In this document: in pieces, positions 27,759-36,122 of the stretch
How the letters are laid out: each line of letters opens with the position of its first letter
Numbering within the stretch: position 1 is the first letter of the stretch
Assembly (NCBI GenBank): GCA_965216425.1
Contig: CBDCFV010000005.1
Coordinates: forward strand, 1 to 64,000
DNA from: CBDCFV01 sp965216425
GTDB lineage: Bacteria > Chloroflexota > Dehalococcoidia > Lucifugimonadales > UBA3495
Direction of reading: 5' to 3'
DNA: 64,000 nt
The notes under the pieces: generated by a model
Told to the model about the DNA's origin: nothing
What the model saw: the letters and a program-made list of their open reading frames with translations, nothing else
Database searches by the model: none
Position numbers and translations under genes: made by a program

Positions 27759-28883
27759 GTGTCGAAACTACTGATATTCATTGCCCTGTTAGCCCTGGTG
27801 GCCTGCGCGGACCCGGCGCCGACGGCCGTTGTATCGCCAACAGCCACCTCACAGCCAGGGGGGCCGACGCCGGCAGATAACCAGCCCGAGCCAACGGCAA
27901 CCGCGGGACCGACCCGCGAACCAACCGAGACAGCTACTCCACGTCCGACGGCGACCCCCACAACGGCGCCGCAGCCCACCGCGGCCGCGGCGCCAGTTCC
28001 GACCACCATATCAATACCTGAGCCTACGGCAACCGCGACGCCTGCGCCGACACCTGCGGCCACTCCGGTACCTACACCGACCCGGATGCCGACGCCTACC
28101 CCCGCGCCAGCGGCGACTGACATACCCACGGCCAAGCCTACCCCCACTCCCACCGCAGTGCTGAGGCCTACCTCGACTCCAACTCCTGCGCCGACGCAGC
28201 CGCCCACGCAGGCTGTGGCTGCTTGGCGCGGGATCACCGTCGCGCCCGAGCACCGGTGCTCGCCCTACGACCCTGATGACTATCGATACTCTCCGTCAGT
28301 TGAACCACGCATCGTCGAGGAACTCGGCGGCGTCTACGGTCCCTACACGGGCACGTGGTTCGAAAGCATCCGGGAAACGGATATCGAGCACATCATCGCC
28401 CGCTCCGAAGCCCACGACAGTGGCCTCTGTGCAGCGAACCCGGCAACCCGGGCTGAGTTCGCATCCGGCCTCCTGAACCTCACGCTGGCGTCTCCCAGCG
28501 TCAACCGGCACCAGAAGGTGGCCAAGGACGCGGCCGAATGGCTCCCCAAGCTGAACCAGTGCTGGTACGTGGCCCGCACCATGCAGGTCCGCCGCGAATA
28601 CGGGCTCACCATCGACCGTGCCGAGGCAGACGCGATAGACAGGGTCTTGGCAGGGTGTGCGTCCTCAGATATGATCGTGCTGGCGCCCGGAACCTCTCCA
28701 TCCGCTCCGGCGACCCCCACTCCAGCCCCTGACGCCGATGCCCTCGCCCTGTGGGACGACAACGGGAACGGGCGGATTACGTGCGCTGAGGCCCGTGCCC
28801 ACGGTATTGCGCCGGTCCGGCGTGGACACCCGGCCTACCAGTACATGCGCGACGCAGACGGTGATGGCATCGTGTGCGAATAA
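27759..28883 (+). CDS. Secreted HNH-type nuclease-like lipoprotein with Excalibur domain
   Basis: 374 aa from GTG 27759 (GAAGGTGG about 9 nt upstream). The longer ATG frame from 27645 would bury the signal. LLIFIALLALVAC is the signal plus lipobox. A Thr-Pro-Ala linker follows (about residues 20-140). Next is a domain with TDIEHIIARSEAHDSGLC, NLTLASPSVN and DAAEWLPKLNQCWYV, the conserved core of extracellular DUF1524/GmrSD-like HNH nucleases. The C-terminal Excalibur motif (ALWDDNGNGRITCAEA and DADGDGIVCE) binds calcium. Nucleic-acid cleavage at the cell surface is inferred from the family. Confidence 0.82.
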   Translation: MSKLLIFIALLALVACADPAPTAVVSPTATSQPGGPTPADNQPEPTATAGPTREPTETATPRPTATPTTAPQPTAAAAPVPTTISIPEPTATATPAPTPAATPVPTPTRMPTPTPAPAATDIPTAKPTPTPTAVLRPTSTPTPAPTQPPTQAVAAWRGITVAPEHRCSPYDPDDYRYSPSVEPRIVEELGGVYGPYTGTWFESIRETDIEHIIARSEAHDSGLCAANPATRAEFASGLLNLTLASPSVNRHQKVAKDAAEWLPKLNQCWYVARTMQVRREYGLTIDRAEADAIDRVLAGCASSDMIVLAPGTSPSAPATPTPAPDADALALWDDNGNGRITCAEARAHGIAPVRRGHPAYQYMRDADGDGIVCE

Positions 28884-29387
28884 CGGGGCGGCCCAGGGTG
28901 AAGATGCCACAACTTTGATGGACTGCATTATGCGGTGAAGCCATGAAGGGCGGACCTCAAAACCTGCTGGGTCCAGCCACTTTCTTCAGTGTAGTGGAAG
29001 TTCAAGCACTCGTCAGAACACAGGAGGACGCGCTCCGGACCAGGAACCCGGGCACAGCCGGCACCGGGACAGAAGTTGCCGTCCCGTTCTCCGAAGTGCT
29101 GCGGACCACCGGGTGCAGAAACATGGCTCCAGCGCTCACGTGAGATACCTACCGGACCGGAGAGGAATGGCCAATGGAAGGTTCATGCTTTGATGCACCA
29201 GCCGGGCGGAGGTTGTGGACTCACTCCGGCACGGCCCCGCCCCGGGTCCGCGGGGACGGCGACGGGGACGGCGACGGTCAATTCTCAGAACCCCTTCCCC
29301 TGGGTGGCGCCATGGTGAGCTTGTTCGTCCCGGCCTGACCAGAATCCGAGCCAGCTGAACATCATGTCCAAATTGGCGATGTAGATT
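28884..29387. other. No supported gene
   Basis: Only short ORFs without recognisable features. A short GC-rich simple repeat (GGGGACGGCGAC type) lies near 29259-29278. Confidence 0.4.
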
Positions 29388-30314
29388 ATGAACAATGACA
29401 GAGGACCCTGCCATCCAGACCCACGACGGGCCGGCGATGGGGCAGGCCTGAGCCCGCGCCGCAACGCTACCGACCCCGAGGCCCTGGCCATAGCCCGGGA
29501 GATGCAGGAACGGCCGCAACCGGCAAAGGTCATACTTCTGGGGTCCCGAGCCGTCGGCGACCACCGCGACGACTCCGACGTGGACCTCATGGCCGTGGCA
29601 CCGGATGAAGCCGCAGCAGCGGCAGCGAAGGAGACCCTCCGGAATCTTCTGGATGGGAAGTACGATGTGCCGGTGGTGAACGTCATCACCATCACCCGGG
29701 ATGAGTTCCGGCGCACAGCGCCGCTGGCCCAATCCTGGGCCGGGCAGGCTGCTCGCCACGGCGTAACCCCCGGCGGTAGGAGCCTGGGCTACCAGCCGGA
29801 GAGGGACCCCACGGCGGAGGAAATCCGCCAAGCCACCATTTTTTGGCTCACACTGGCGGAAGCCCACCTGGACGCCTTCTCCCTCACGTCGGAGAACGAG
29901 CAACTCTCCTGGTCCCACATCCCAGCCTTCGAGGGCCAGACGGCGCTGGAACGCGCCTTCAAGGAACTGCTGACCGCCGGCAACGACGGGGCCAGGTTCC
30001 GCAGGGACGCGTCAATCATGTGGCGGCACACCGAAAACATTCGGCCCATCGCGGACCGGAAGGGCACCAAGGCAATGGAGCACCTGCTGGCCGCCACCAC
30101 GGAGCCGGACGGGCAGGGGTGCAGCCTGACAAGGTTCACAGAAGCCTGCCGGCGGGGGGACATCATCCCGGACCCCACGGAACCGGAACGACAAGCCATC
30201 GGCCTCCACTTGGCGCCGGCAGTCAACACCCTGATAGCAGAGGCGCTGGCCCGGTCTGGGGCGACCAGGGAAGACATACGGCAGGAAAAGCTTCGCCGAA
30301 GGGGGACCCGCTAG
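29388..30314 (+). CDS. MNT-type nucleotidyltransferase with helical C-terminal domain
   Basis: 308 aa as an open frame, though the true start may be downstream, since the first 25 residues look untranslated. The polymerase-beta-like nucleotidyltransferase signature is complete: VILLGSRAVGDHRDDSDVDLM (GS..D-x-D, near residues 48-68). The C-terminal half (about 150-300) is helical and HEPN-like (ATIFWLTLAEAHLDAF, ALERAFKELLTAGND). Fused or paired MNT-HEPN proteins act as antitoxin-toxin or tRNA-modifying modules, and a role here is inference. No partner gene is next to it. Confidence 0.7.
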   Translation: MNNDRGPCHPDPRRAGDGAGLSPRRNATDPEALAIAREMQERPQPAKVILLGSRAVGDHRDDSDVDLMAVAPDEAAAAAAKETLRNLLDGKYDVPVVNVITITRDEFRRTAPLAQSWAGQAARHGVTPGGRSLGYQPERDPTAEEIRQATIFWLTLAEAHLDAFSLTSENEQLSWSHIPAFEGQTALERAFKELLTAGNDGARFRRDASIMWRHTENIRPIADRKGTKAMEHLLAATTEPDGQGCSLTRFTEACRRGDIIPDPTEPERQAIGLHLAPAVNTLIAEALARSGATREDIRQEKLRRRGTR

Positions 30315-30567
30315 CAGCCGCTGCCGTGCAGGAGGGCCCGAGGGGTCCGGAAAGATGACACCTTGCGCAACTACTTGGCGGCGGCTAAGGCGCAGCGAAG
30401 TAGATCAAGACGCGTCTTGGTTGTAGGGTCGGGCCGCTAGTGGTCCGAAATCTTTGTAATGATGAGTTGATTGGTACAAGGTCCTTCTCTGGCCATACCG
30501 GGCTTATGGAGACAATCGCCGAGTAATCTGGCATTCCGCCCGTCATTTCAAGGATGTTGGGCTACTA

Positions 30568-30713
30568 AACTAAAGCCAAGGTGAAATGCGCAGATGGTGG
30601 GGGTCAAACGGCGGAGCCGGGTCATTCTCCAAGTACGGATGAGAGGGATTTACCCGCGCAACCCAGCTGATCATCATCGCCACTTAAATGTACATCCCAC
30701 CTTGGCTTTAGTT
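30568..30713 (+). mobile_element. 146-bp MITE derived from IS630 type 1, second copy
   Basis: AACTAAAGCCAAGGTGAAAT and CATCCCACCTTGGCTTTAGT ends next to TA (30566-30567, 30714-30715). Same length as 21716-21861 and the same transposase-tail core (GTCAAACGGCGGAGCC). It truncates the helicase gene that follows. Confidence 0.85.
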
Positions 30714-30716
30714 TAG

Positions 30717-31189
30717 CTTGGAGCAGGCCATTGGACCCAGGGGCGGTATTTCTACCGGATGCCCGGGGTGTGATAGATGGTCTGGCCGAAGAGGACAGGC
30801 ACAATCTGCGACCGTCAATGATGCGCCGGCTGCTCACGAGTCACGCCATCGAAGCCGGCTACAAGGCTGATCCAGAGTGGTTTAACCAGCATCTTGGTCC
30901 CAGCAGGCGCCGCGACGCCGCGTATCCGTTGGCAGTGGTAACTCAGCAGGGCCCCCAAGCACTTCTGGAGTCACCCTGGGTGACGGTGGGGACGATTCAC
31001 AGCGTTAAAGGCGGGCAGGCGGACGTTGTTTTTTTGTTCCCCGACCTGAGTGGCGCCGGAATGACTGAATGGTGCGGCAACTCCACGGCGCGGTCACACG
31101 TCTTCCGGTTGTTTTACGTGGAGATGACCCGCGCCAGAGAGACTCTCGTGGTACTATCGCCGGGTGGTCGGACAGCGGTGAGGCTTTAG
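30717..31189 (+). pseudogene. UvrD/Rep-family helicase, C-terminal fragment
   Basis: The frame from 30731 encodes motif V (VTVGTIHSVKGGQADVVFL) and motif VI (RLFYVEMTRARETLVVLSP) of superfamily 1A helicases, ending in a stop at 31189. The ATP-binding N-terminal half is absent, lost at the MITE. Confidence 0.78.
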
Positions 31190-31376
31190 CAAGTCCAAGT
31201 GTGTCAAGGCATCCGGAACCAAATCCAGTGTTCAGTCAAAGCCGGAATGGCAGGGGTAGAGACGGTAGAACTTGGTTCTGGCGTCCCCCGGGTCGTGGCC
31301 GAAGGCAGGCTCTTCGTGGCGAACCGCCAGTCCATTGTGGCGCCCGCCGCGTTGCGTTCCTCTTCTTAGAACCTGT

Positions 31377-31898
31377 TTACGATCTCTTCAGGATTAGCGT
31401 TGCGAAGGCGAGAACCACCATTTGCAGGCTGGTATTGAGCTTTCGTTCGCAGTTCTTCCAGAGCCGGCGGCACTTCTCCAGCCAGGCGAAAGACCGCTCC
31501 ACCACCCATCTCTTCGGCAGCACCACGAAGGTGTGCAGTTCGTTGCGTTTCACCACTTCCACCGCGGCTCCCAACAGGCTTCGCACCCCAGCAGCAAAGG
31601 GCTTCCCGGTGTAGCCCCCATCCACCAGCACGTTCTGCACCTGGTTGAGGCCATCCCGGTGCCGGTCAAACATCGCCAAGGCCCCGGCCCGGTCGGTCAC
31701 GTTGGCCGTGGTTAGGTGGATCGCGTGGGGCAACCCCTGCGTGTCCACCGCGATGTGGCGCTTGATTCCGGACACCTTCTTGCCCGCGTCATAGCCCTTG
31801 TTCCCGGCACTGTCAGTGTTCTTCACGCTCTGGGAGTCCACGATACAGAAGCTGGTCCGCTCTTTCCGTCCATTGCTTTGCCGGGCCTCGCCAACCAA
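31377..31898 (-). CDS. IS5 transposase, downstream frame (orfB), copy 2
   Basis: Same protein as copy 1 (DDE residues in VDSQS, DGGY and RWVVERSFAWLEKC). The A8 run at the junction with orfA is conserved, supporting expression through a frame change. Confidence 0.85.
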   Translation of the reverse strand: MVGEARQSNGRKERTSFCIVDSQSVKNTDSAGNKGYDAGKKVSGIKRHIAVDTQGLPHAIHLTTANVTDRAGALAMFDRHRDGLNQVQNVLVDGGYTGKPFAAGVRSLLGAAVEVVKRNELHTFVVLPKRWVVERSFAWLEKCRRLWKNCERKLNTSLQMVVLAFATLILKRS

Positions 31899-32169
31899 TT
31901 TTTTTTAAGACCTGCTCCAGAATGGAATCCTCATCCGGGCCGGGCCGCTCGCTCCATTGCCGAAAATACTTGTAGCAGGTGCGCCAATCGGGGAAGTCCG
32001 CAGGCAGCATGCGCCACTGGCAGCCGCTTTTCAGGAGGTACAACACCCCGCAGAAAACGTCGTACAGGTCCACGGTGCGGGGCTTGGTCCGGCGCCGGAC
32101 CAACTCCAGCGTCAGCAGAATCCGGGCGAATTGCTCCCGGCTGATGTCGCTGGGATAGGAATGAGACAT
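31813..32169 (-). CDS. IS5 transposase, upstream frame (orfA), copy 2
   Basis: 118 codons, the same product as in copy 1, ending past the A8 run. Together with orfB it forms one transposase by a +1 (or -2) shift. Confidence 0.85.
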   Translation of the reverse strand: MSHSYPSDISREQFARILLTLELVRRRTKPRTVDLYDVFCGVLYLLKSGCQWRMLPADFPDWRTCYKYFRQWSERPGPDEDSILEQVLKKIGWRGPAKQWTERADQLLYRGLPEREEH

Positions 32170-32593
32170 GCTTACCCCTCCCTTGGTAATAGTCTCAACT
32201 TAACATATTTCAAAGATCGTCAACAGGTTCTTAGAAGTTGATGTTCTTTTGCGGGGCATCCTCATCTGGGTTGCTTCCCTTGAGACACGCCCTTGCCAGC
32301 ACACTGACCTGATCGCCGCCATGTTCAGCCACCCGTGCCTGGGAGTGTGGTGGAATTCCAGTCGTTTGGCGACGCGACGGGCCTCTGAGGCTGGAAAGTT
32401 CCCCTCCAGGGAGGCTACGCGATGAGTGTTCAAATTATCGAGCACCACCATGACCACAGGACGCCGGGGTAGGCTGCATCCACCAGCCGTCGCCTCTGGT
32501 GGGCGACATCCTGCATGGTACGCCGCTGGGTGACGGACACGCGCCGTCAGCCCCAGCGAGGCTCGCGGGTCATGAAGAGTTGCGGGGTGAGAG

Positions 32594-32755
32594 CTACTCA
32601 GCAGTGATGACGACCTTGATGGAGGCCGGAGGCTCGTTTCCGAGCGCGTCCCGGTCGATGTAGACGCTCTGGATTACGGTCCCATCGGCCGTACCGTAGA
32701 CCAGTTTGTTTTTCGTCTCCTTTGCCTTGTGGAGGGTCAGGGTCACGGTTTCCAT
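32594..32755 (-). CDS. Small conserved unknown protein
   Basis: 53 aa from the ATG at 32755 (METVTLTLHKAKETKNKLVY), preceded by AAGGAGAA at suitable spacing. The frame extends to 32809 but lacks a site there. It has a short beta-rich pattern ending in PPASIKVVITAE. Small proteins of this kind (T-x-T-x-x-KA-x-TKN...ALG...PP-x-x-x-KV) recur in many bacteria without known function (recollection). Confidence 0.65.
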   Translation of the reverse strand: METVTLTLHKAKETKNKLVYGTADGTVIQSVYIDRDALGNEPPASIKVVITAE

Positions 32756-33148
32756 ATTCTTCTCCTTGAGGGCTGGCTCACCTGAGGGGCCTCCTATCTG
32801 CTCCTGCAAGATACCCTTCCACTCTACCTACGCCGGGTGCGTCTTATCAACCGGCTACTGTCATCATTCGTCTTCCGGAAACCTGCGGGTGTCGCCTTGG
32901 CCGCCGCCGTTGGCATGCTTTTTGGCCCCGGTCCATGCGCTTCTCCTGCGCCATATCCTTCCCCCGTTCGCAGCCTTGGTTGCTGGTTTCCCCGGCTTCC
33001 GCATTTTCACATCGTCAACCGGGGGGTCGACCGTGAGCATCAGCACCTTGGACGTTGCCACCACCGGCAGTGGGTGTGAAGGATGGTATGGCCGCTCATC
33101 CGGTGCCGCGGTGACCTGATGTTCCTGATTATTCACAACCCGCAAGCA
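32756..33148. other. Intergenic stretch, one weak small ORF
   Basis: A minus-strand ORF (about 33040-32864; MLTVDPPVDDVKMRKPGKPA then a Lys/Arg/Gly-rich tail) could be a small basic protein. No other support. Confidence 0.25.
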
Positions 33149-33862
33149 CTACAACAGCCGCGGTCCGGCATGACCCTTCGGGACCGGTGGGGCCTCTTCC
33201 CCCGCCGGGACAACCACTTCCGGGCCGTCATTGGAGGGCCGGTTGACCAGGGAGGAAACTTCGTACACCTCCATTGCCCCGGCCGGATACGGAGCCAGGA
33301 CATTGCACAGTGGCCCGGTGTCCCGCACGTCGTCATCCAGCCAGAAGGACTCCATCTCCTTTGGCAGAATCACCGGCATCCGCTCATGGACGGGGCGGAG
33401 GAGTTCGTTGGCTGCGGTGGTGATGATGGTGCATGACCGGACGATCTCTCCCTCCGGGTCCCGCCAGGAGTCCCAGAGTCCGGCGAAGGCGAAGGGTTCT
33501 CCAGACTTCATGATGATCCGCATGGGCTTTCTGGCGTTTCCGGTCCGTTGCCACTCATAGAACCCGTCGGCCAGGACCAGGCACCGCCTCCGGGTCAATG
33601 CGGTGCGAAAGCTGGGGCGCTCGGCAACCGTCTCGGCGCGGGCGTTGATAAGGCGGTTGCCAACCGAGGCGCTCTTGGCCCATGAGGGTATCAGGCCCCA
33701 GCGCAGGTGGGCCGCCCGTCTCTCCCCGCCGTTCAACACGGCCAGCAACGGCTGGGACGGGGCGATGTTGTACCTGGGCGCGTGGGGCAGGTCGGCCCCG
33801 GCGAACTCGAACCGTCCCTGAAGCTCCCCCATCTCCGAGACCAGGCTGAATCTGCCGCACAT
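33149..33862 (-). CDS. SRAP (YedK/HMCES-type) abasic-site crosslinking protein
   Basis: 237 aa. The start at 33862 is fixed by MCGRF, since Cys2 is the catalytic residue exposed after Met removal, and GGAGG lies upstream. Conserved motifs: APRYNIAPSQ, LRWGLIPSWAK, NRLINARAET (Asn, Glu), CLVLADGFYEWQ and the active His in VHERMPVIL. The family forms a thiazolidine crosslink to abasic sites in single-stranded DNA and is linked to the SOS response. It is divergent from the LexA-like/ImuB/DnaE2 operon, in line with a joint damage response. Confidence 0.92.
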   Translation of the reverse strand: MCGRFSLVSEMGELQGRFEFAGADLPHAPRYNIAPSQPLLAVLNGGERRAAHLRWGLIPSWAKSASVGNRLINARAETVAERPSFRTALTRRRCLVLADGFYEWQRTGNARKPMRIIMKSGEPFAFAGLWDSWRDPEGEIVRSCTIITTAANELLRPVHERMPVILPKEMESFWLDDDVRDTGPLCNVLAPYPAGAMEVYEVSSLVNRPSNDGPEVVVPAGEEAPPVPKGHAGPRLL

Positions 33863-34056
33863 GCCATTCGCCTCCGGGCATCGGGCATTCGGCGTCTTCA
33901 TTCCCCGGCTTACCACGGGGGAAGTCAGGCCCTGCCCTTTCCGCCAATCATATCACCGGGGCGACAGGGGAGCGGCCATGAAATCATCAGCGTTCTCCCG
34001 GCAACATGGCCACCCGCACACTTTCCCCCAGCAGAGGCATCCGGGTCAGGTGATGA

Positions 34057-34085
34057 TTGACTTACGAACATAAGTTCTATACGAT
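34057..34085 (+). promoter_or_regulatory. SOS promoter: LexA-type box between -35 and -10
   Basis: TTGACT (34057-34062), 17 bp, TACGAT (34080-34085). The spacer contains CGAAC-ATAA-GTTCT (34065-34078), nine of ten bases of the Gram-positive SOS box CGAAC-N4-GTTCG. A repressor bound here would block the promoter of the operon at 34160. Confidence 0.75.
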
Positions 34086-34159
34086 GCCCCGGCGCAGTCG
34101 CCGCCGGACTCCTCCGCGCGAAGGGAGATTCTCCGGTTGCTTGGGAGACCCCTCACGAT

Positions 34160-34663
34160 TTGAAAACCGAACAACGACCGGTAAAGGCAAGCCCGGCCAG
34201 CCAGTCGATGGACCGAGACCCGTCGAAAACCAAGCCTTCCCACCACCGGAACAGGGATGAACGGCTGAACGTCATCGCCGACCTGCTGGAGCAGGGCCTG
34301 ACCCTGGCGGAAATCGGGTGCCACGTCGGCCTGTCAGCGGGGTGGGTGACGCAGATTGCCCGGGCCCACGGGCTGACCGGATGTTCTCCCGCGGAGGAAC
34401 CCCCACTGGACCGGCGGCAGTTGAGAATGCTCGCGTTCATCCGGGACCATACCGCCCGCAACTCCTTCCCGCCCACGGTCAGGGAAATCGTGAAGGGCTG
34501 CGGCCTTGGCGGCAACTCGGTGGCGCAGTACAACCTCCAGGTCCTGGAGCACCGGAAATACGCGACCCGGATTCCCGGCGCCGCCCGGGGCATAGCGCTG
34601 ACCGAGCGGGGCCGGTCGTTGCCGGCGGCGCTGCTGGACTCCCAAGCGCGGGAGCCAGCATGA
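34160..34663 (+). CDS. LexA-like DNA-binding protein without protease domain
   Basis: About 167 aa from TTG 34160 (GGGAG about 11 nt upstream) or 151 aa from ATG 34208. It has two DNA-binding parts. The first is an HTH at about 35-68 (LNVIADLLEQGLTLAEIGCH, LSAGWVTQIA). The second is a winged helix at about 85-150 matching the LexA N-terminal domain (LDRRQLRMLAFIRDHTARNS, PPTVREIVKGCGLGGNSVA, GAARGIAL). The S24 autoproteolytic domain is absent, so it cannot self-cleave like LexA. It overlaps the next gene by ATGA, in the position often taken by imuA. Confidence 0.78.
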   Translation: MKTEQRPVKASPASQSMDRDPSKTKPSHHRNRDERLNVIADLLEQGLTLAEIGCHVGLSAGWVTQIARAHGLTGCSPAEEPPLDRRQLRMLAFIRDHTARNSFPPTVREIVKGCGLGGNSVAQYNLQVLEHRKYATRIPGAARGIALTERGRSLPAALLDSQAREPA

Positions 34664-36105
34664 GGGTGGCCTGCGTGCTGGTCACCCACCTGCGGGCCAA
34701 GGTGGAGATGGGAAGGCAGCCCCACCTGAGGGACCTGGCCGTCATGATCGTCGACCGCTCCAAGGGTCGGCCCCTGGTCGTTGACCACTTTCCCGCCGCC
34801 GCGGGGGTGGCTGCGGGGATGACCCTGGAACAGGCCCTGTCCCGGAACGCCGACAGCCCCGTTCTGGAAGCCGACGATGCCGCCTACCGCAGGGTGTTCC
34901 ATCAGGTGCTCCTCTCCCTGCAGGAAGTCAGCGACCGGGTGGAGGGGGCGGGACCGGGCACGGCCTACGTGCGCCTCGACGGGCTGGAAGCCATGTACGG
35001 CGGCGAGGACCGGCTGGTGGCCGCCCTGCTGAACGCCGTTCCCCTGGACCTGAAGCCCCGCGCCGGCGTGGGGGACGCCAAATTTCCCACCCTGGTCGCC
35101 GCCCGGAGCAGCGCGGCCATGGGAACAACCCGGGTCCCGCCGGATGCAGCCGGTTTCCTCGCGCCCCGCCCGGTGGACCTGCTCCCGGTCCCCGCCGCAG
35201 TAATGACGGAGATGCACCGTTTCGGCCTGCACACCCTGGGAGACGTGGCGGCCATGAAGCGGGAGACACTCAGCGACCGCTTTGGACATGCGGGCAGCAG
35301 AGCCTGGGAGCTCTCCATGGGACGGGACGACAGACCTCTGGTCCCCCTGAAGCATGAGGAGTCCGTCGTCGAACACGCAACCCTTCCCTTCATCTCGGCA
35401 TCGCTGGAACTGCTGCTGGCCGGGGTGGACACCCTGCTGAAACGGGCCTACGCCCGACCCCGGATGCGGGGCCGGTACGCCGGAGGAATATACTTGGAGT
35501 GCGTCCTCCACCGGGCCCGTCCTTGGGAGAAGCAGGTCAACTTCAGGCAGGCCGCGAGCGACTGGCGGCGGGCCTCCCGCATCGTCCGGGGCCAACTGGA
35601 GTCGGACCACCCCCAGGCTCCCGTGGAGGAGGTGACCCTGGCCCTCTCCAACATCACCGGGGAATCGGGAGTGCAGCTGGGCCTGCTGCCCGATGCGAAG
35701 CACGACCGGGAGGGACGGCTGGCTGAGGCGGAGAGCCAGCTACAGGCCCGGACGGGCGGCAGGCCCGCCCTCTACCGGGTGGTGGAGGTTGCTCCCTGGC
35801 ACCCGGCCCCGGAGATGCGGGCGATGCAGGTCCCCATCGATGATTCCGGACAGGGAGGCATGAAGCCCCTGTCCCTGCCCGCCCCGGTGACGGTGAGGGA
35901 GGGCCCGGACCGCCGACCGGCGGAGGTGCGGCTTGGGGAGCGGTGGCACCGGGTGGCCCGCATCGAGGACCTTTGGTGCTTCGACCTTTGGTGGATGCCC
36001 CGGCCCATGACCAGGACCTACTACCGGGTGGGCCGGGAGGACGGCGGGGAGGTGACCCTGTTCCTGGACGGGCGGGAGGACCGCTGGTTCCGTCAGGACG
36101 GCTAG
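34660..36105 (+). CDS. ImuB-like Y-family DNA polymerase homologue
   Basis: 481 aa from ATG 34660, overlapping the upstream stop (ATGA). The Y-family layout is visible: palm/fingers with VRLDGLEAMYGGEDRLVAAL, an HhH-like segment (MHRFGLHTLGDVAAMKRETL) and a little-finger region, with a C-terminal extension ending FLDGREDRWFRQDG. The first metal-binding Asp of active polymerases is not seen in RVACVLVTHLRAKVEM, and the second SxDE site reads RLDGLE. As in ImuB, it is probably a non-catalytic scaffold linking DnaE2 to the clamp. SOS-controlled by its operon position. Confidence 0.85.
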   Translation: MRVACVLVTHLRAKVEMGRQPHLRDLAVMIVDRSKGRPLVVDHFPAAAGVAAGMTLEQALSRNADSPVLEADDAAYRRVFHQVLLSLQEVSDRVEGAGPGTAYVRLDGLEAMYGGEDRLVAALLNAVPLDLKPRAGVGDAKFPTLVAARSSAAMGTTRVPPDAAGFLAPRPVDLLPVPAAVMTEMHRFGLHTLGDVAAMKRETLSDRFGHAGSRAWELSMGRDDRPLVPLKHEESVVEHATLPFISASLELLLAGVDTLLKRAYARPRMRGRYAGGIYLECVLHRARPWEKQVNFRQAASDWRRASRIVRGQLESDHPQAPVEEVTLALSNITGESGVQLGLLPDAKHDREGRLAEAESQLQARTGGRPALYRVVEVAPWHPAPEMRAMQVPIDDSGQGGMKPLSLPAPVTVREGPDRRPAEVRLGERWHRVARIEDLWCFDLWWMPRPMTRTYYRVGREDGGEVTLFLDGREDRWFRQDG

Positions 36106-36122
36106 AGTCCCGGTGACCTCCC

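Larger units (their letters stand above)
31369..32230 (-). mobile_element. IS5-family element, copy 2
   Basis: 862 bp with perfect GAACCTG/CAGGTTC tips and TTA on both sides. Nearly identical to copy 1 at 16244-17105. Confidence 0.93.
31210..32590 (-). pseudogene. IS630 type-2 transposase remnant, split by IS5 copy 2
   Basis: Upstream part (32590-32231): RRVSVTQRRTMQDVAHQRR and MVVLDNLNTHRVASLEGNFP with LEFHHTPRHG. Downstream part (31368-31210): EERNAAGATMDWRF and, one frame off, DARTKFYRLYP. These align with the type-2 transposase at 46523-47660. The N-terminal half is missing and several frameshifts exist. Confidence 0.75.

Noticed and set aside
27569..28237. Minus-strand Gly/Val-rich 222-codon ORF
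   Set aside because: Antisense shadow of the Thr-Pro-Ala linker of the HNH lipoprotein.
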